Of a stretch of 64,000 nucleotides of DNA, positions 23,601 through 33,189 are shown in pieces. Positions within the stretch are counted from its first letter, which is position 1. The number at the start of each line of letters is the position of its first letter. Position numbers and translations under genes: made by a program. The stretch comes from Chaetomidium leptoderma. Lineage: Eukaryota; Ascomycota; Sordariomycetes; Sordariales; Chaetomiaceae. The DNA is taken from positions 241,605-305,604 of the forward strand of contig MU856840.1 of NCBI GenBank assembly GCA_033296705.1. The letters are read 5' to 3'. The notes under the pieces were generated by a model. It worked only from the letters and a program-made list of their open reading frames with translations, was not told where the DNA came from and made no database searches.

Positions 23601-26550
23601 GGCAACAAAACGGCGGCTGCGGCCAGAGACAGCCCGCTCGAAGGCCTCGAACGAGACGGAGCCAGGCCCCAAGGTGGCCCATATCGTGCCCAACGCAGCT
23701 GCGAACTGTGCAATGTCGTTCCCGTTTCTGGCAAGGAGGCCCGAGTACGGGATGACGCTTCCATCCGAGGCATTCTTGAGCGTGTCGAGGAAAGGTCCCT
23801 TCAAGGCCGGATGGGGACCAACCTCCAAGGCCAAGTCAAAGGAGCCGTTCTCGCGGACGAGGTGCTCGACGGCTGGTGCGAGCCAAACCGGGCTCAGCAG
23901 GTTGTCTACCCAGTATTGGGCATTGGCTTCGCCGGCCTTCATGACTTTGCCCTTGTGGACGCTCGAGTACCAAAGGGGTCGGTCTCCGGTAGCCTCGACA
24001 GCAGGGCCATCTACAAGATAGGCGTTGACGGCGGCAAGATATGGGGCCGCGCATGGAATCATATGCCGCGAATGGTAAGCCGTGTCGACCCTAAGCTTGC
24101 GGACAAACTTGCCCTCGTCTTTCAAGATCTCAACGGCCTGGTCGACAGCATCCTCGTCTCCCGTCAAAGTCAGGCTGGACGGCGAGTTTTGGGCTGCAAT
24201 CTCGAGCCTGCCCTTGAACTCTTCGAGCTCGCACAGGCTGGTGGCGTCCTCGAGGGACGTTGCGATGGCCACCATGGCCCCCTTGGCGCCGTTCGGCGAA
24301 GCCGCCAACTTGGCGAAGAAGCCCCTGTAATAAGCGGCGATGGTCGCCTGGCGGGCGGTGAGAAGCCCTGCGGCGTATGCTGCCGCGATTTCGCCTATGT
24401 TGAGTGCGCCTGGTCAATCTCATGTTCTTCCTGGGTGCTCAAACAAGAAGGCCTCGGCTGGCAAAGATCGTGGATGACATACCGGAAGAGTGGCCCACGA
24501 CGGCGTGAAATGTCACGCCGGCCAGCTTCAGCAAGTTGACGAGCAGGATCTGCACGGCCGTGCATAGCGGTTGCGACAAAGACGCCTGATAGACCTTTGA
24601 CATCTTTACGTCGGCACAGAGCTGCTCCCTCAGCTTCCAGTTCGGGCGGTGCTCGGCAGGCAGCTCGGCCAGATACTCGTCGAGTTGCTCGAGTTGCTGG
24701 GCGGCCAATGCCGACGATTCAATCAGGTGGGCGCCCATACGAGGCCACTGCGCACCCTGGCCCGTGAACACGCCAATGATGCGCGGGCTGGCGATGTTGA
24801 AGTGCCGCTCCCGGAGCTCCGGCACGTCGGAGCCGGGCTCCAGCATGGCCTTGATCTTGTTCTCGGCATCTTGGACAGAGCTGGCTGGGAACGCCACTCG
24901 GTATGAGAGGGTAGAGCGCCGCTCTTGCAGAGTGTAGGCGAAGTCGGCCAGCGAAACGTCCGGGTGGGCCTCGAGGTAGGAGCGGTATGCGGACAAGAGC
25001 TCGCGCAGCGACGACTCGGAGGCGGCGGAGACGGTCAAAGGGGTGAAGGACACGCCAGTCGAGGCGTCAGCCTCAATGAGTGTCGGCTCGTACGACTCGA
25101 GAATTGCGTGGGCATTGGCGCCACCGAACCCTATAGAACGAAAGCTTCTTGTCAGCCTCATCAGCCGACCAAAAGCCTGGCCAACGACATCACTGCAATG
25201 GGGGACAACTTGCCGAAGCTATTGACGCTCACTCGTCTGGGTTGTCCAGGGGCCAGACGGGGCCAGGGGGTGGCCGTGATGGGAACCTCCAAGTGCGAAT
25301 AGAACTCGGCGACTTTGGGGTTGATGTCGGACGGGCTGAAATGCATATTGGGCGGCACGACGCCGTTCTGCAGGGCGACCATGGAGCCCACCAGACTGGC
25401 GAGCCCGGCAGTGCCTTCGGTGTGGCCGAAGATGGACTTGATGGACCCGACGTACAGCTTGTCGTCGGCTCCGTTGCTGTAGAAGGCGCGCGAGATGGCC
25501 TCGGCCTCGCGCGGGTCGCCCGCCGGCGTTCCGGTGCCGTGGGCGTGGAAGAACTGCGGGCGGTCTTCGGGCCTGTTGAGGTCCAGGTCCGCCCGGGCAT
25601 ACGTCTCCCGGATCAGAGCGGCCTGCGCCAGCGGATTCGGCATCGTCATGCCGGGCGTCTTGCCGTCCTGGTTCAGCCCTGTGCCTCGGATGATGCACTG
25701 TATGTGGTCTCCGTCCTCCAGCGCAGCCTTGAGGGGCTTCATGACGATGGCAGCAACACCCTCGCCACGGCCGTATCCGTCCACGTCCTTGTTCCACATC
25801 TTGCATCGGCCGGACGTGGAGACCATGTGGAGGTTGCTCTCTGCCAGATACAGGGCTACGTGTGGTAGGCCTAGTCAGTTCACCCATCCAGCTGCGGAAT
25901 TTGCATTCAGACTTACAGGGGCTCAAGATCAGATTGGTGCCAGCCGCCACAGCAACTCGAGATTCACCGTTGCGGATGGCCTGGATGCCCAGGTGGACAG
26001 CCACCAAGCTGGAGGAGCAAGCCGTATCAAGCGTAATGGACGCGCCGTGCCAGTCGAAGAAGTACGAGATGCGGTTGGACATGATGCTGCGGCCCATGCC
26101 GGTGGCGGCGTATTGCGGCAGCGTCTCCCAGTCCCTGTACAAGGCACCGCTCCAGTCATCGGCCATGGCACCTACGATGACTGCGGTATCCGACCCTCGC
26201 AGCGCCTCGATGGAGTGGCCGCCATCCACCAGGGACTCGTACACCACTTCCATGAGCATCCTCTGCTGAGGATCAATGGCCTCGGCCTCGGCCGGCTGCA
26301 CGTTGAAGAAGTTGTTGTCGAAGTCGGCCGGGTCATCGTCGAGAAAGTACGACTGCTGCACATTCGAGGTGCCGTGGTGCTCGGCGTCCTCGTGAAAGAA
26401 GGCCTCAGCGTTCCAGCGACGCCCAGCCGGGATCTTTCTCAGGAGATCGCGGGGCTGGCGCAGCAGCTCCCAAAGCTTGGCAGTGTTGTCAGTGCCGCCA
26501 GGGAAGCGGCACCCCGTGCCGACGACGGCAATGAGGTCTTGCGAAGGCGA
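13962..26550 (-). CDS. Hybrid reducing PKS-NRPS (KS-AT-DH-MT-KR-ACP-C-A-T-R)
   Basis: Six exons give 4062 residues: 26550-25917, 25855-25214, 25130-24483, 24394-19762, 19692-17129, 17029-13962. The intron between exons 2 and 3 is GC-AG. KS: Cys179 (DTACSSS). AT: Ser640 (GHSSGE). DH: His970 (GHQLQNQIVFP). C-methyltransferase: EIGAGTGGS at 1423. ER: decayed, no NADPH motif seen. KR: nucleotide motif altered to GIANEVG (2136) but Tyr2275 kept. ACP: Ser2453. C domain: HHISLDG at 2723. A domain: TSGSTGEPKG near 3204. T: Ser3622 (GGNSLL). R: GATGYLG near 3704, with Tyr3869 and Lys3873. It should build a methylated polyketide, condense it with an amino acid and release it reductively as an aldehyde, unlike Dieckmann-type relatives. 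The start is the ATG just before IAVVGTGCRFPGG. It is the core gene of the cluster. The product is not fixed by sequence; decalin pyrrolinones of the myceliothermophin type are the best analogy. Confidence 0.93.
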
Positions 26551-27103
26551 CATGGCTCGGTTGAGCTCGCAGGCAAGCTGGTAAACGTCTAGATCGTGTG
26601 TTGCAACTTGTTCTGAGGTCCGGATCCAGGCGTTCAGGTGAAGCCACGAGATATGGATAGAGTGACTCGAGGTTGGGCATTTGGGTCCATATATAAGAAG
26701 GTCAATATGCGATATGTCGAAGCCGCAGTACTCTCGGCTGGCCAGGAGCACCAAGGCGGATAGCCGATGAGGCGTGGGGGCTGAACCGAGACATCTGACT
26801 CTCGTTCGACCGAAAGATTCCGAGCAGTTTGGACCTGAGAGACTGCATGGTGACGGGTGAGTTGATGGGATCAGGTCCTCTTCTCCCTGTGCCATCGTTC
26901 CTTGACGACGCTAGAAGCCCAAGACTATAAACACCCGCCTGACTAGTTAGTACAGAAGAAACATGCAGAACCAATGAAAATGAAGTTTGTTGGAGAGATA
27001 CACCAGTAGTGCGTTACTTGAGAGCGACAATCCAAATCCATTTGCGCTATGGCTGTCAAAATAATTTCCTGAAGTCTTTACAGAGATACAACTCGATATA
27101 AAC
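26551..27103. promoter_or_regulatory. PKS-NRPS promoter region
   Basis: A 553 bp gap between the PKS-NRPS start and the 3' end of the enoyl reductase gene. It must hold the core-gene promoter. An upstream in-frame ATG at 26895 exists but would add 115 residues without KS similarity, so it was not used. No CGG-N5-CCG or TCG-N5-CGA site is seen here; a CGGAA half-site lies near 26815-26822. Confidence 0.5.
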
Positions 27104-28177
27104 TCATAGCGTATAAACCAGCTTCTTCCCAGACAGCTTCCCAGCCCGCACCTCTTGCAACCCCTCGAGAACGCCGGCCAAGTCCCCCGATCTCACAACC
27201 AATGGATGAGGCCGTAGCAGACGCTTGTCGTACAACTCCTGCAGCGTCTTGACCCACTTCACACTGAACTCGACCATGTCGGACATCACATCGCGCTTGT
27301 ACGGCACGGGCCAGCCGATCGGCCGGCCCAGCATGACGGGGGCCAAAACCCAGTCGGGCTTGATCAGCTTCCTGGTCGCCGCGATGCCGGGCGAAAACGG
27401 CTCGAGGGCGGTGTAGCGTCCGCCCGAGCGGCCGACGACCGAGTAGCAGAACTCCATGCTCTGCGTCGTTGAGATGCAGTCCAGCACGAGGCGGAGGCTG
27501 TTCTTGGTGAAGGCGCGGATCTCAACCGGATACGCCGGGTCGCGGTAGTCGAAGGTGGCGTCGGCGCCGTAGCCCCTGACCATGTCGAAGTTGGCCGGCG
27601 AACAGGTCGCAATGACCCTGAGCCCCGCGAGCTTGAGGAGTTGAATGGCCGTCGTCCCTGTGGCGGTCGAGCCGCCGTAGACGAGGACAGTGGCCGGCTG
27701 CGGGCCCGTCGGGGCCTGGAGCGGGTAGCCGGGTACGTCGAGGACTTTGAAGAGCGCCAGGCCGGCCGTCATGGCGCCCATGTTCATGCTGGCGGCCTCG
27801 TCGAAGCCGACGCCGTCGGGGATGCGGAGCAGGTCCGCCGCGTGGCAGCCCACGAGCTCGGCGAAGGCCCCCAGGGCAGGCTCCAAGGGGTTCATGCCCA
27901 TGAGGACGCCGCACACGCGGTCGCCGACTCGGATGCCGTGATTGGCGGCGTCGGGGCCCGCTCGCTCGACGACGCCGGCGAAGTCACTGCCCAGAATGGC
28001 GCCGGGGGTGATGAAGGGCCCGGCCATCTTGGTGTCGACGGGGTTTACGGCCACAGCCTTGTTGCGGACGAGCACGATATCGCCGACTGTCGCTGCAACT
28101 TGGGCCAGTGTCGAGAGCTCGACCTGGCCGTCGTTGCTCCCGACGATGGCCGTCTGAGTGGCAGAGGGCTCTGCCAT
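27104..28177 (-). CDS. Trans-acting enoyl reductase (LovC-like MDR)
   Basis: A single-exon medium-chain dehydrogenase/reductase of 357 residues, close to LovC in length. The start at 28177 puts the usual QTAIVG opening near the N-terminus; an ATG at 28225 would add 16 residues. Seen: AVNPVDTKM and ILGSDFAGVV in the GroES-like part, the NADPH-binding GGSTATGTTAIQLLKLAG, and no structural zinc Cys set, as in quinone-oxidoreductase-type MDRs. Such proteins reduce enoyl intermediates on PKS-NRPSs whose own ER is dead, as LovC, CcsC, MycC and TenC do. That matches the degenerate ER of the adjacent synthase. It lies downstream of and codirectional with nothing else, and is divergent from the Diels-Alderase gene. 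It is cytosolic, with no signal. Confidence 0.9.
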   Translation of the reverse strand: MAEPSATQTAIVGSNDGQVELSTLAQVAATVGDIVLVRNKAVAVNPVDTKMAGPFITPGAILGSDFAGVVERAGPDAANHGIRVGDRVCGVLMGMNPLEPALGAFAELVGCHAADLLRIPDGVGFDEAASMNMGAMTAGLALFKVLDVPGYPLQAPTGPQPATVLVYGGSTATGTTAIQLLKLAGLRVIATCSPANFDMVRGYGADATFDYRDPAYPVEIRAFTKNSLRLVLDCISTTQSMEFCYSVVGRSGGRYTALEPFSPGIAATRKLIKPDWVLAPVMLGRPIGWPVPYKRDVMSDMVEFSVKWVKTLQELYDKRLLRPHPLVVRSGDLAGVLEGLQEVRAGKLSGKKLVYTL

Positions 28178-28961
28178 GGCGAAGCCTAGGTGTCTCGCAG
28201 AATCTTTGGGCAAAGGAAATAGCAACGACTCTCTTGGACCGAATAGCGTGCTCTGGTGACGGTTGCAGTCCAGTCAAAGGACCGTGGCGAGATGCCGAAA
28301 GTCGACCGATGTCGTTCCCCAATGTCCCTGCAAAGTGAGTCGGTTACCGTTCTGGGCCAACCTGGAAGGGACAGCTATGCTCAAATGCATGTATACAGCC
28401 TCATTATGCAATGAACCGGTCATTTCCACTGCGGCACAGCTGCAGCTTCTCGGCGACCACATTGCATTCCGAAAGAGACCGAAAGACAGCGACCGCGGGA
28501 GCGCCACGTGCGGATCTCGGGGCAGAGGGCTCAGGGGCATACACAATCCTTCCGAAGTGACCTGAGGGACTACCCGCGGGGCCCGGGGTCCAGGGGGCAG
28601 AATCCTTCTCCAGAGAAGACCGATGTGGTGTGATGTCTCGGTGCCGACGATTGGAGGATTCGACTATGTCTGCGGCCGAGGTTGCACTGCAGTCCACCGG
28701 CCGGCCGCAGTACAGGCAAGGTCAGCCTCTTGCCCTATCGGCCACCGAGTACAATGACTCAGGGCAGTTCGTTGCTCGCTGTCATCCCATACCTGCCACG
28801 TGTGACCTGGTGCTCTATAAGTGGAGTGACCGTTCCTTCGTGCGTGCGGCACGGGGGCGACGCCGAGAAGAAATAACGAATGGACGCACCCCCTCGTGGT
28901 CCATTCACCCGTATCTCGACTGACCTTTCCCTTCACATTCCCATTCCAGCGGCTCCGCACC
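28178..28961. promoter_or_regulatory. Bidirectional promoter, enoyl reductase / Diels-Alderase
   Basis: A 784 bp divergent promoter region. It contains TCG-GCCAC-CGA at 28738-28748, matching the TCGN5CGA consensus of AflR, and the palindrome TCGGTGCCGA at 28638-28647. Both are candidate Zn2Cys6 sites. Control by either cluster regulator is inference. Confidence 0.5.
28738..28748. promoter_or_regulatory. TCGN5CGA motif (AflR-type site)
   Basis: The sequence TCGGCCACCGA fits TCGN5CGA exactly and sits about 215 bp before the Diels-Alderase start. An AflR-type regulator is encoded at the far end of the cluster. Chance occurrence in GC-rich DNA is possible. Confidence 0.45.
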
Positions 28962-30137
28962 ATGTCGGCCACCTCGGTCTCCTATTTCGACATTGCGGGT
29001 GACTCTGTGGTGCCGGGCCCAGTCCCGGTCGCCTCGTTCGCCCCTGGTGTCGGCAATGTATTCCCCAAGTATGTCGACAAGCTGAGTGACACGGCCTGGG
29101 AGCTCTGGTACTTCGACGGCGGCAGCGACGACGGCCGAACGGCCTTCACGGTGTCCTTCTTCCGCGACGCCCGTGGCCTCAAGGAAGGCGGCTGGCGCGT
29201 CCAGGTCTTCGCCTTGTGGCCCGACGGGGCCATGTGGAACAAGGAGCTCTACTTTCCCGAGTCCATCGTGACTGCCGATGGCAGTCTAGATGGACAAGTC
29301 GAGGGCGTCTGGAAGGAGCGCGACAACCACTCGAGCGTGAGCTTCATCGTTGAGCCGCATGTCTCGGGAGCCACTCTCACCTTCCATGTCCCTGGGCGTG
29401 TCGAAGGAACCGTGGTAATGGCCGCCATGGATGGCAACAACCAAGGCCTCCCGCCGTCCGAGGCAGACGCGCTTCTCTGTCCCGACATGTACTACCTCCG
29501 ACCCATCAGTCTAGCCGACGCCAAGGCCAACCTCGTCTTCCACGACATTAACGGGGCCGCCAGTAGCTCTCGAGAATTTGCCTTCACGTCGGGTCGAGGC
29601 GGCATGGACCGGTGCTGGACCCCCTTCTCGTGGCCGCAGCTCCTCTGCGAATCCTACTTCCTGAGGGCCAACATCGGCCCCTACAAGATGCAGCTGATGC
29701 GGATCCTGTCGACTGAAGCCACTGGAAGGAAGCCGTACGCAACCGCTCGCCTATGGAAGGGCCAGAAGCTTGTCTGCGCCGCACAGCGGGCAATCCTTCC
29801 GGCCGACCTTGGGCGACTCACACGTGATGGACCTGTCCCTGATCAGGATGCCATCGTCGTCGAGAAGGTGTACGAGAACAACAAGGACGGTCCGGGTGTG
29901 GCGGGCGCGTTCCGCGACAAGAATGTCGGCTATGTCGTCCACTTCATCCGCCGCGGAAAGGAGGGCGAGCGATGGCGTTTCGAAACCCGCCACATTCAGC
30001 CGTGGTGGAACATGCCCACCAGTCCGCCAGGCCCAAACGCGACGGGCAACTCGGCCTTCTTGGACACGGTCTCTGGTGGCGCGCAAGGTGAGGCGTGGCC
30101 TGCGGGAACCGGGGGCAGCGGACAGCTGGAGCTGTGA
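28962..30137 (+). CDS. Lipocalin-like Diels-Alderase family protein
   Basis: A single-exon protein of 391 residues; the ATG at 28962 gives the usual start shortly before SVSYFDIAGD. It shows features of the fungal Diels-Alderase family built from two lipocalin-like (CrtC/hydroxyneurosporene synthase-like) beta-barrels: WELWYFDGGSDDG, FTVSFFRDARG, CPDMYYLRPISLADAKANL, GGMDRCWTPFSW, FRDKNVGYVVHF. Known members (MycB, Fsa2, CghA, CcsF/PyiF) have no cofactor and steer intramolecular [4+2] cycloaddition of PKS-NRPS products to decalins or cytochalasan cores. It sits divergently beside the trans-ER and next to the synthase, as expected. It has no signal peptide. Whether this one forms a decalin or another ring is not readable from the sequence. 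Confidence 0.88.
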   Translation: MSATSVSYFDIAGDSVVPGPVPVASFAPGVGNVFPKYVDKLSDTAWELWYFDGGSDDGRTAFTVSFFRDARGLKEGGWRVQVFALWPDGAMWNKELYFPESIVTADGSLDGQVEGVWKERDNHSSVSFIVEPHVSGATLTFHVPGRVEGTVVMAAMDGNNQGLPPSEADALLCPDMYYLRPISLADAKANLVFHDINGAASSSREFAFTSGRGGMDRCWTPFSWPQLLCESYFLRANIGPYKMQLMRILSTEATGRKPYATARLWKGQKLVCAAQRAILPADLGRLTRDGPVPDQDAIVVEKVYENNKDGPGVAGAFRDKNVGYVVHFIRRGKEGERWRFETRHIQPWWNMPTSPPGPNATGNSAFLDTVSGGAQGEAWPAGTGGSGQLEL

Positions 30138-30298
30138 AATGCGCAATGGGACCCAAGCAGAGTCATGTGAAGAAGCTGTCAAGGGAGAGATGAGAGTACC
30201 TAGACGAAGCCGTGAATTGCACTCCCAGAAGCTTAGCATTCCAGTACAGTCCCACGTGCTGCATCTATGGCCGTCGCGCTGTCGACGAACATCATTTG

Positions 30299-30453
30299 AG
30301 GAATCCTCAGAGTACCTAATTGTCCTTGGGTCAAGCATGGCGTTCAAGAAATCGTCGTCCAAGTCCTTGGCATCATGCTAGGAATCTCAGGAATAACCGT
30401 CCTTCGGGTCCAGCAATGCGTTCCAGAAATCGTCATCCAATTCCTGGATCATG
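30299..30453 (-). repeat. Tandem duplication of regulator C-terminal segment (two ~78 bp units)
   Basis: Units at about 30377-30453 and 30299-30376 are similar. The first encodes the end of the Zn2Cys6 regulator (LDDDFWNALLDPKDG). The second, in the same frame but after TGA and TAG stops, would read LDDDFLNAMLDPRTI. It lies in the 3' flank of the regulator and downstream of the Diels-Alderase gene. Confidence 0.75.
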
Positions 30454-32651
30454 TGGAGAGAGGTGCTCCGTGACGACACCAACGGATCTATGTCCATGCC
30501 GGACGAGACCGGCACCTTGCGGTTGTCTCCCCCAACACCAGGCGCCACAGTGCCGGCTGCCGAGATCTTGGCCAGGTACCACTGCCTAATCCACCGAATC
30601 TTCAAACTATACGCGCCGAGAACGGACCCGGCCTCGTCGTCTTTGATCTTGCGCCGGCGGCCCAGTGACTCGGCCAGGCCATCTGCCTGCCTGAAGCGGT
30701 CGCTGAGGGTCTGACATGTAGCCGAGAAGTCCAAGCTCCGCCTGGCAACGCCAACGTTCCAGTCGGCGTCGTTGAGCATCAGAATCCGGCTGGCCGTGAC
30801 GAAGGCGAAGGCCATGTAGGCAGTGGCCACGAGAGGCATGTAGCCCAGACTGTCGATGGGGATGCTGGTGTAGGCCGCGAAGAAGTCCATACAGGCCTGC
30901 AGACAGCTTGATAGCGCGTCGGTCCTCGCCGTGGACTTGGATGCATCGTGTGAGCGCGGGGCAGGGCGAATGCTAAGAGCTGGCTCGAAGAGCCGGATGA
31001 GAACGCCGTGATATTGGGTCCAGAGGAGAACTGGGGTCCTAGTTAGTTGGTTGTCGTCCGGACAGAGATCAAAACAAATTACCGTTGCGTTGCACTTCAG
31101 GTGGCTGGCTCCGGGCCAGAGCATCCAGCTCCTTCTGGGCAGTCGTCATCATCATATAGACGGATCCGTTCATTGACTGAGGTGAGTCATCTGTCTCCGG
31201 ACTGGGCAGAGCGTCGGCGACCCGGGCGCCAAGCTGCTGCATACGGACAAGGGCCACAAGGAACTTATCCGAGTCGTGCTCCTGAGCGGAAAGCAAGACA
31301 TCACAGCAGTGCGAGACGTAGGGCGTGTGCATTGCTTTCCCTGTTCGCTGAAACAGGGCTGAAACTCTGCATCCCAAGCCCGAATGGTCAGCGGAAACGA
31401 AGGTTGGGTGAGGGTGAGGTTGCCTACACTGAGTTCAGGTAACGGAAGCCCAGCATCGCTCTCATGTCATCCAGAGTGTGCCCGTACTTTGCCGATCCCT
31501 TGATCTTTCGAATGGCATCGGGCAGGAAGGATTGACGGCCGGCGCCGTACTGGTTAGGAGCCTTGTGCAAGCCCAGATCAAGAACGAGAGTGCTCGCCAT
31601 GTGAAGCAGGTCGGTGGCTTGTGACTCGATGTAGAACTGGAAATCTCCCCTTGGACAGGAAGTTCAGTAATAGCCAACACAAAGGCCACCTAACTTGTCT
31701 GGCTTACCAGGCTATAAACACAAGAAGCGCCTGCAAAAGCTCGAGACGCCTCTCCTGCTCGACAATAACGCGCTGTGCCATGACCTGGCGGAACCAGCGG
31801 TCGACACTTTTCTGAACCACGGCTATCTGAGGCACGGCAACCTGCAAGATGGTTCGGAGGAGGAAGGGAGCTGTCTCTTCGAGCTCAGTAGCCGCCACCG
31901 TGACAGGAATGGGCACGAAGGGGAAATAAGGCGAGTACGATGTCCGGTAGATGTTGATGATGGCATCGGCCTCGGCGAGAGACAAGACAAAGCCCGGAAC
32001 GATCTGGATGGAGCCGGCAGGGACTGCCGGAGGATGTGGTGTTGCCATGGACGAGGGTGAGGGGGAATACTGCTGCTGTCTTTGCGACCCGGATGGGTCC
32101 TGTGTGTCGCCGGCATGGGGCTTGTCCTTGGGGAGTGGTGGGACCCGCTCACCAGCCCTGAGCAGCGACATGAGGCCCTCGGCTTTGTCTTCGAGTTTGC
32201 GAACGCGACTGGTGATGCGTTATCAGAATACGTCGATGAGAGGAGCGGACGGCCAAACTCACGTGGATGGGCCCCGTCTCTTTCGGTCTGTCAACGGGGG
32301 CAAGACACAGCTGGCGCTTGTCTTGGCACACCTGCGATAGAGGCTCCACTCAGCACAAGGCTATCGGACAGCAAATACCGGACGGCAGACTGTGGCCAGG
32401 GCCTTGAAGGCCGGCAGCGACAGGCGCTCTCGGAAAGACCAAGCTGGCTGGAGGAAGGGCCGAGGTGCCTACCTGATGCACACACTGGCCCCGGCCCCCG
32501 ATTCGACAGGCCACTCACACCTCAGCTTGGACTGGGCGCAATTCTGGCACGCCCGGGGCCGAAAATGACGAGGGTTGCCTGCTGGTTGAAGGGCATGATG
32601 GCTGTCGGCCGGCGTGTCGCCGCCGCCGTCGTTTGACCCTGGCGTTGACAT
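30387..32651 (-). CDS. Zn2Cys6 transcription factor, cluster regulator 1
   Basis: Six exons were deduced: 32651-32473, 32331-32263, 32208-31708, 31649-31428, 31366-31083, 31030-30387 (632 residues). Joining exons 1 and 2 completes the zinc cluster: CQNCAQSKLRC, a 12-residue loop, then CIRCAKTSASC. The middle holds fungal-TF-domain segments (RLELLQALLVFIAW, ATDLLHMASTLVLDLGLH, HTPYVSHCCDVLL) and the C-terminus an acidic LDDDFWNALLDP. Such nuclear proteins bind CGG half-sites as dimers and often control the cluster they sit in. It is divergent from the MFS exporter, and their shared promoter has three CGG-N5-CCG palindromes that it could bind (inferred). Exon joins follow GT/AG and motif continuity and have not been checked against transcripts. 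Confidence 0.82.
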
Positions 32652-33189
32652 GGCAGAGCAGCGGCTTCTGTATGTGCAGGTTTTATATTCCCAAGGCTGT
32701 TTTGGCTAGATGCTCTGGAGTCTTGACGCCTGGTCGGTCGCTACCCGTCGGCGGCCTGCCTCATGACGCTGCGTGGTTCGATGCGGCAGCAGCAATCTGC
32801 CAAAGTGGGCTCCCGACAACTACGTTGAGGACGTTGAGGCCCGGTTAATTTTGCCGGAAACTCCGAATCCCCGGCGTCAGCTAAGGGCTCAAGGATGGGC
32901 CAATCGGGAAGCTTCGGGGGTCTTTCCGTCGGAAGTTCCGAGTTGCCGACGCCATATGGGACTTTCGCCCGAGATGACCCAATCAGGCGTGGCTGTGCTT
33001 TGGCCGATCGGAAGCTCCGAACTCCGGCCAAAATACCCTTGCACAGCTCCTCATATACAAGTGTTTTTGAGGATGCTACAGCGACGTGAAGGGGCACCCA
33101 CACAGCGCAAAAGAACAAGGAAAAAACCAAAAAAAAAATCGATTCTTCCTCATTGATGCGAGCAGATTGCAGAGCTGCTCGTTCCAACA
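32652..33189. promoter_or_regulatory. Bidirectional promoter with three CGG-N5-CCG palindromes
   Basis: A 538 bp region between regulator 1 (-) and the MFS exporter (+). Sites lie at 32855-32865 (CGGAAACTCCG), 32930-32940 (CGGAAGTTCCG, inside the perfect 13-mer palindrome TCGGAAGTTCCGA) and 33009-33019 (CGGAAGCTCCG), spaced 75 and 79 bp. All share CGGAA then TCCG. This is the form of a Zn2Cys6 homodimer site. Confidence 0.7.

Noticed and set aside
13962..26550. Reading the synthase as several separate PKS and NRPS-like genes
   Set aside because: Five introns join the frames with continuous domain motifs at every junction, and total exon length is divisible by three, giving one protein.
20000..26600. 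Long + strand frames inside the synthase (19794-20741, 21348-22376, 23409-24539, 25495-26592)
   Set aside because: All lie antisense to verified PKS domains with intact catalytic motifs and show no protein family of their own.
13962..30137. Cytochalasan cluster
   Set aside because: The synthase, trans-ER and cyclase would fit, but no Baeyer-Villiger monooxygenase, P450 or hydrolase lies in the flanking 25 kb. It stays possible only if those genes are elsewhere.
29751..30381. 203-codon frames on both strands at the cyclase/regulator junction
   Set aside because: The + frame overlaps the cyclase end out of frame. The - frame is the duplicated regulator tail running into antisense sequence; neither has a proper start or domain.
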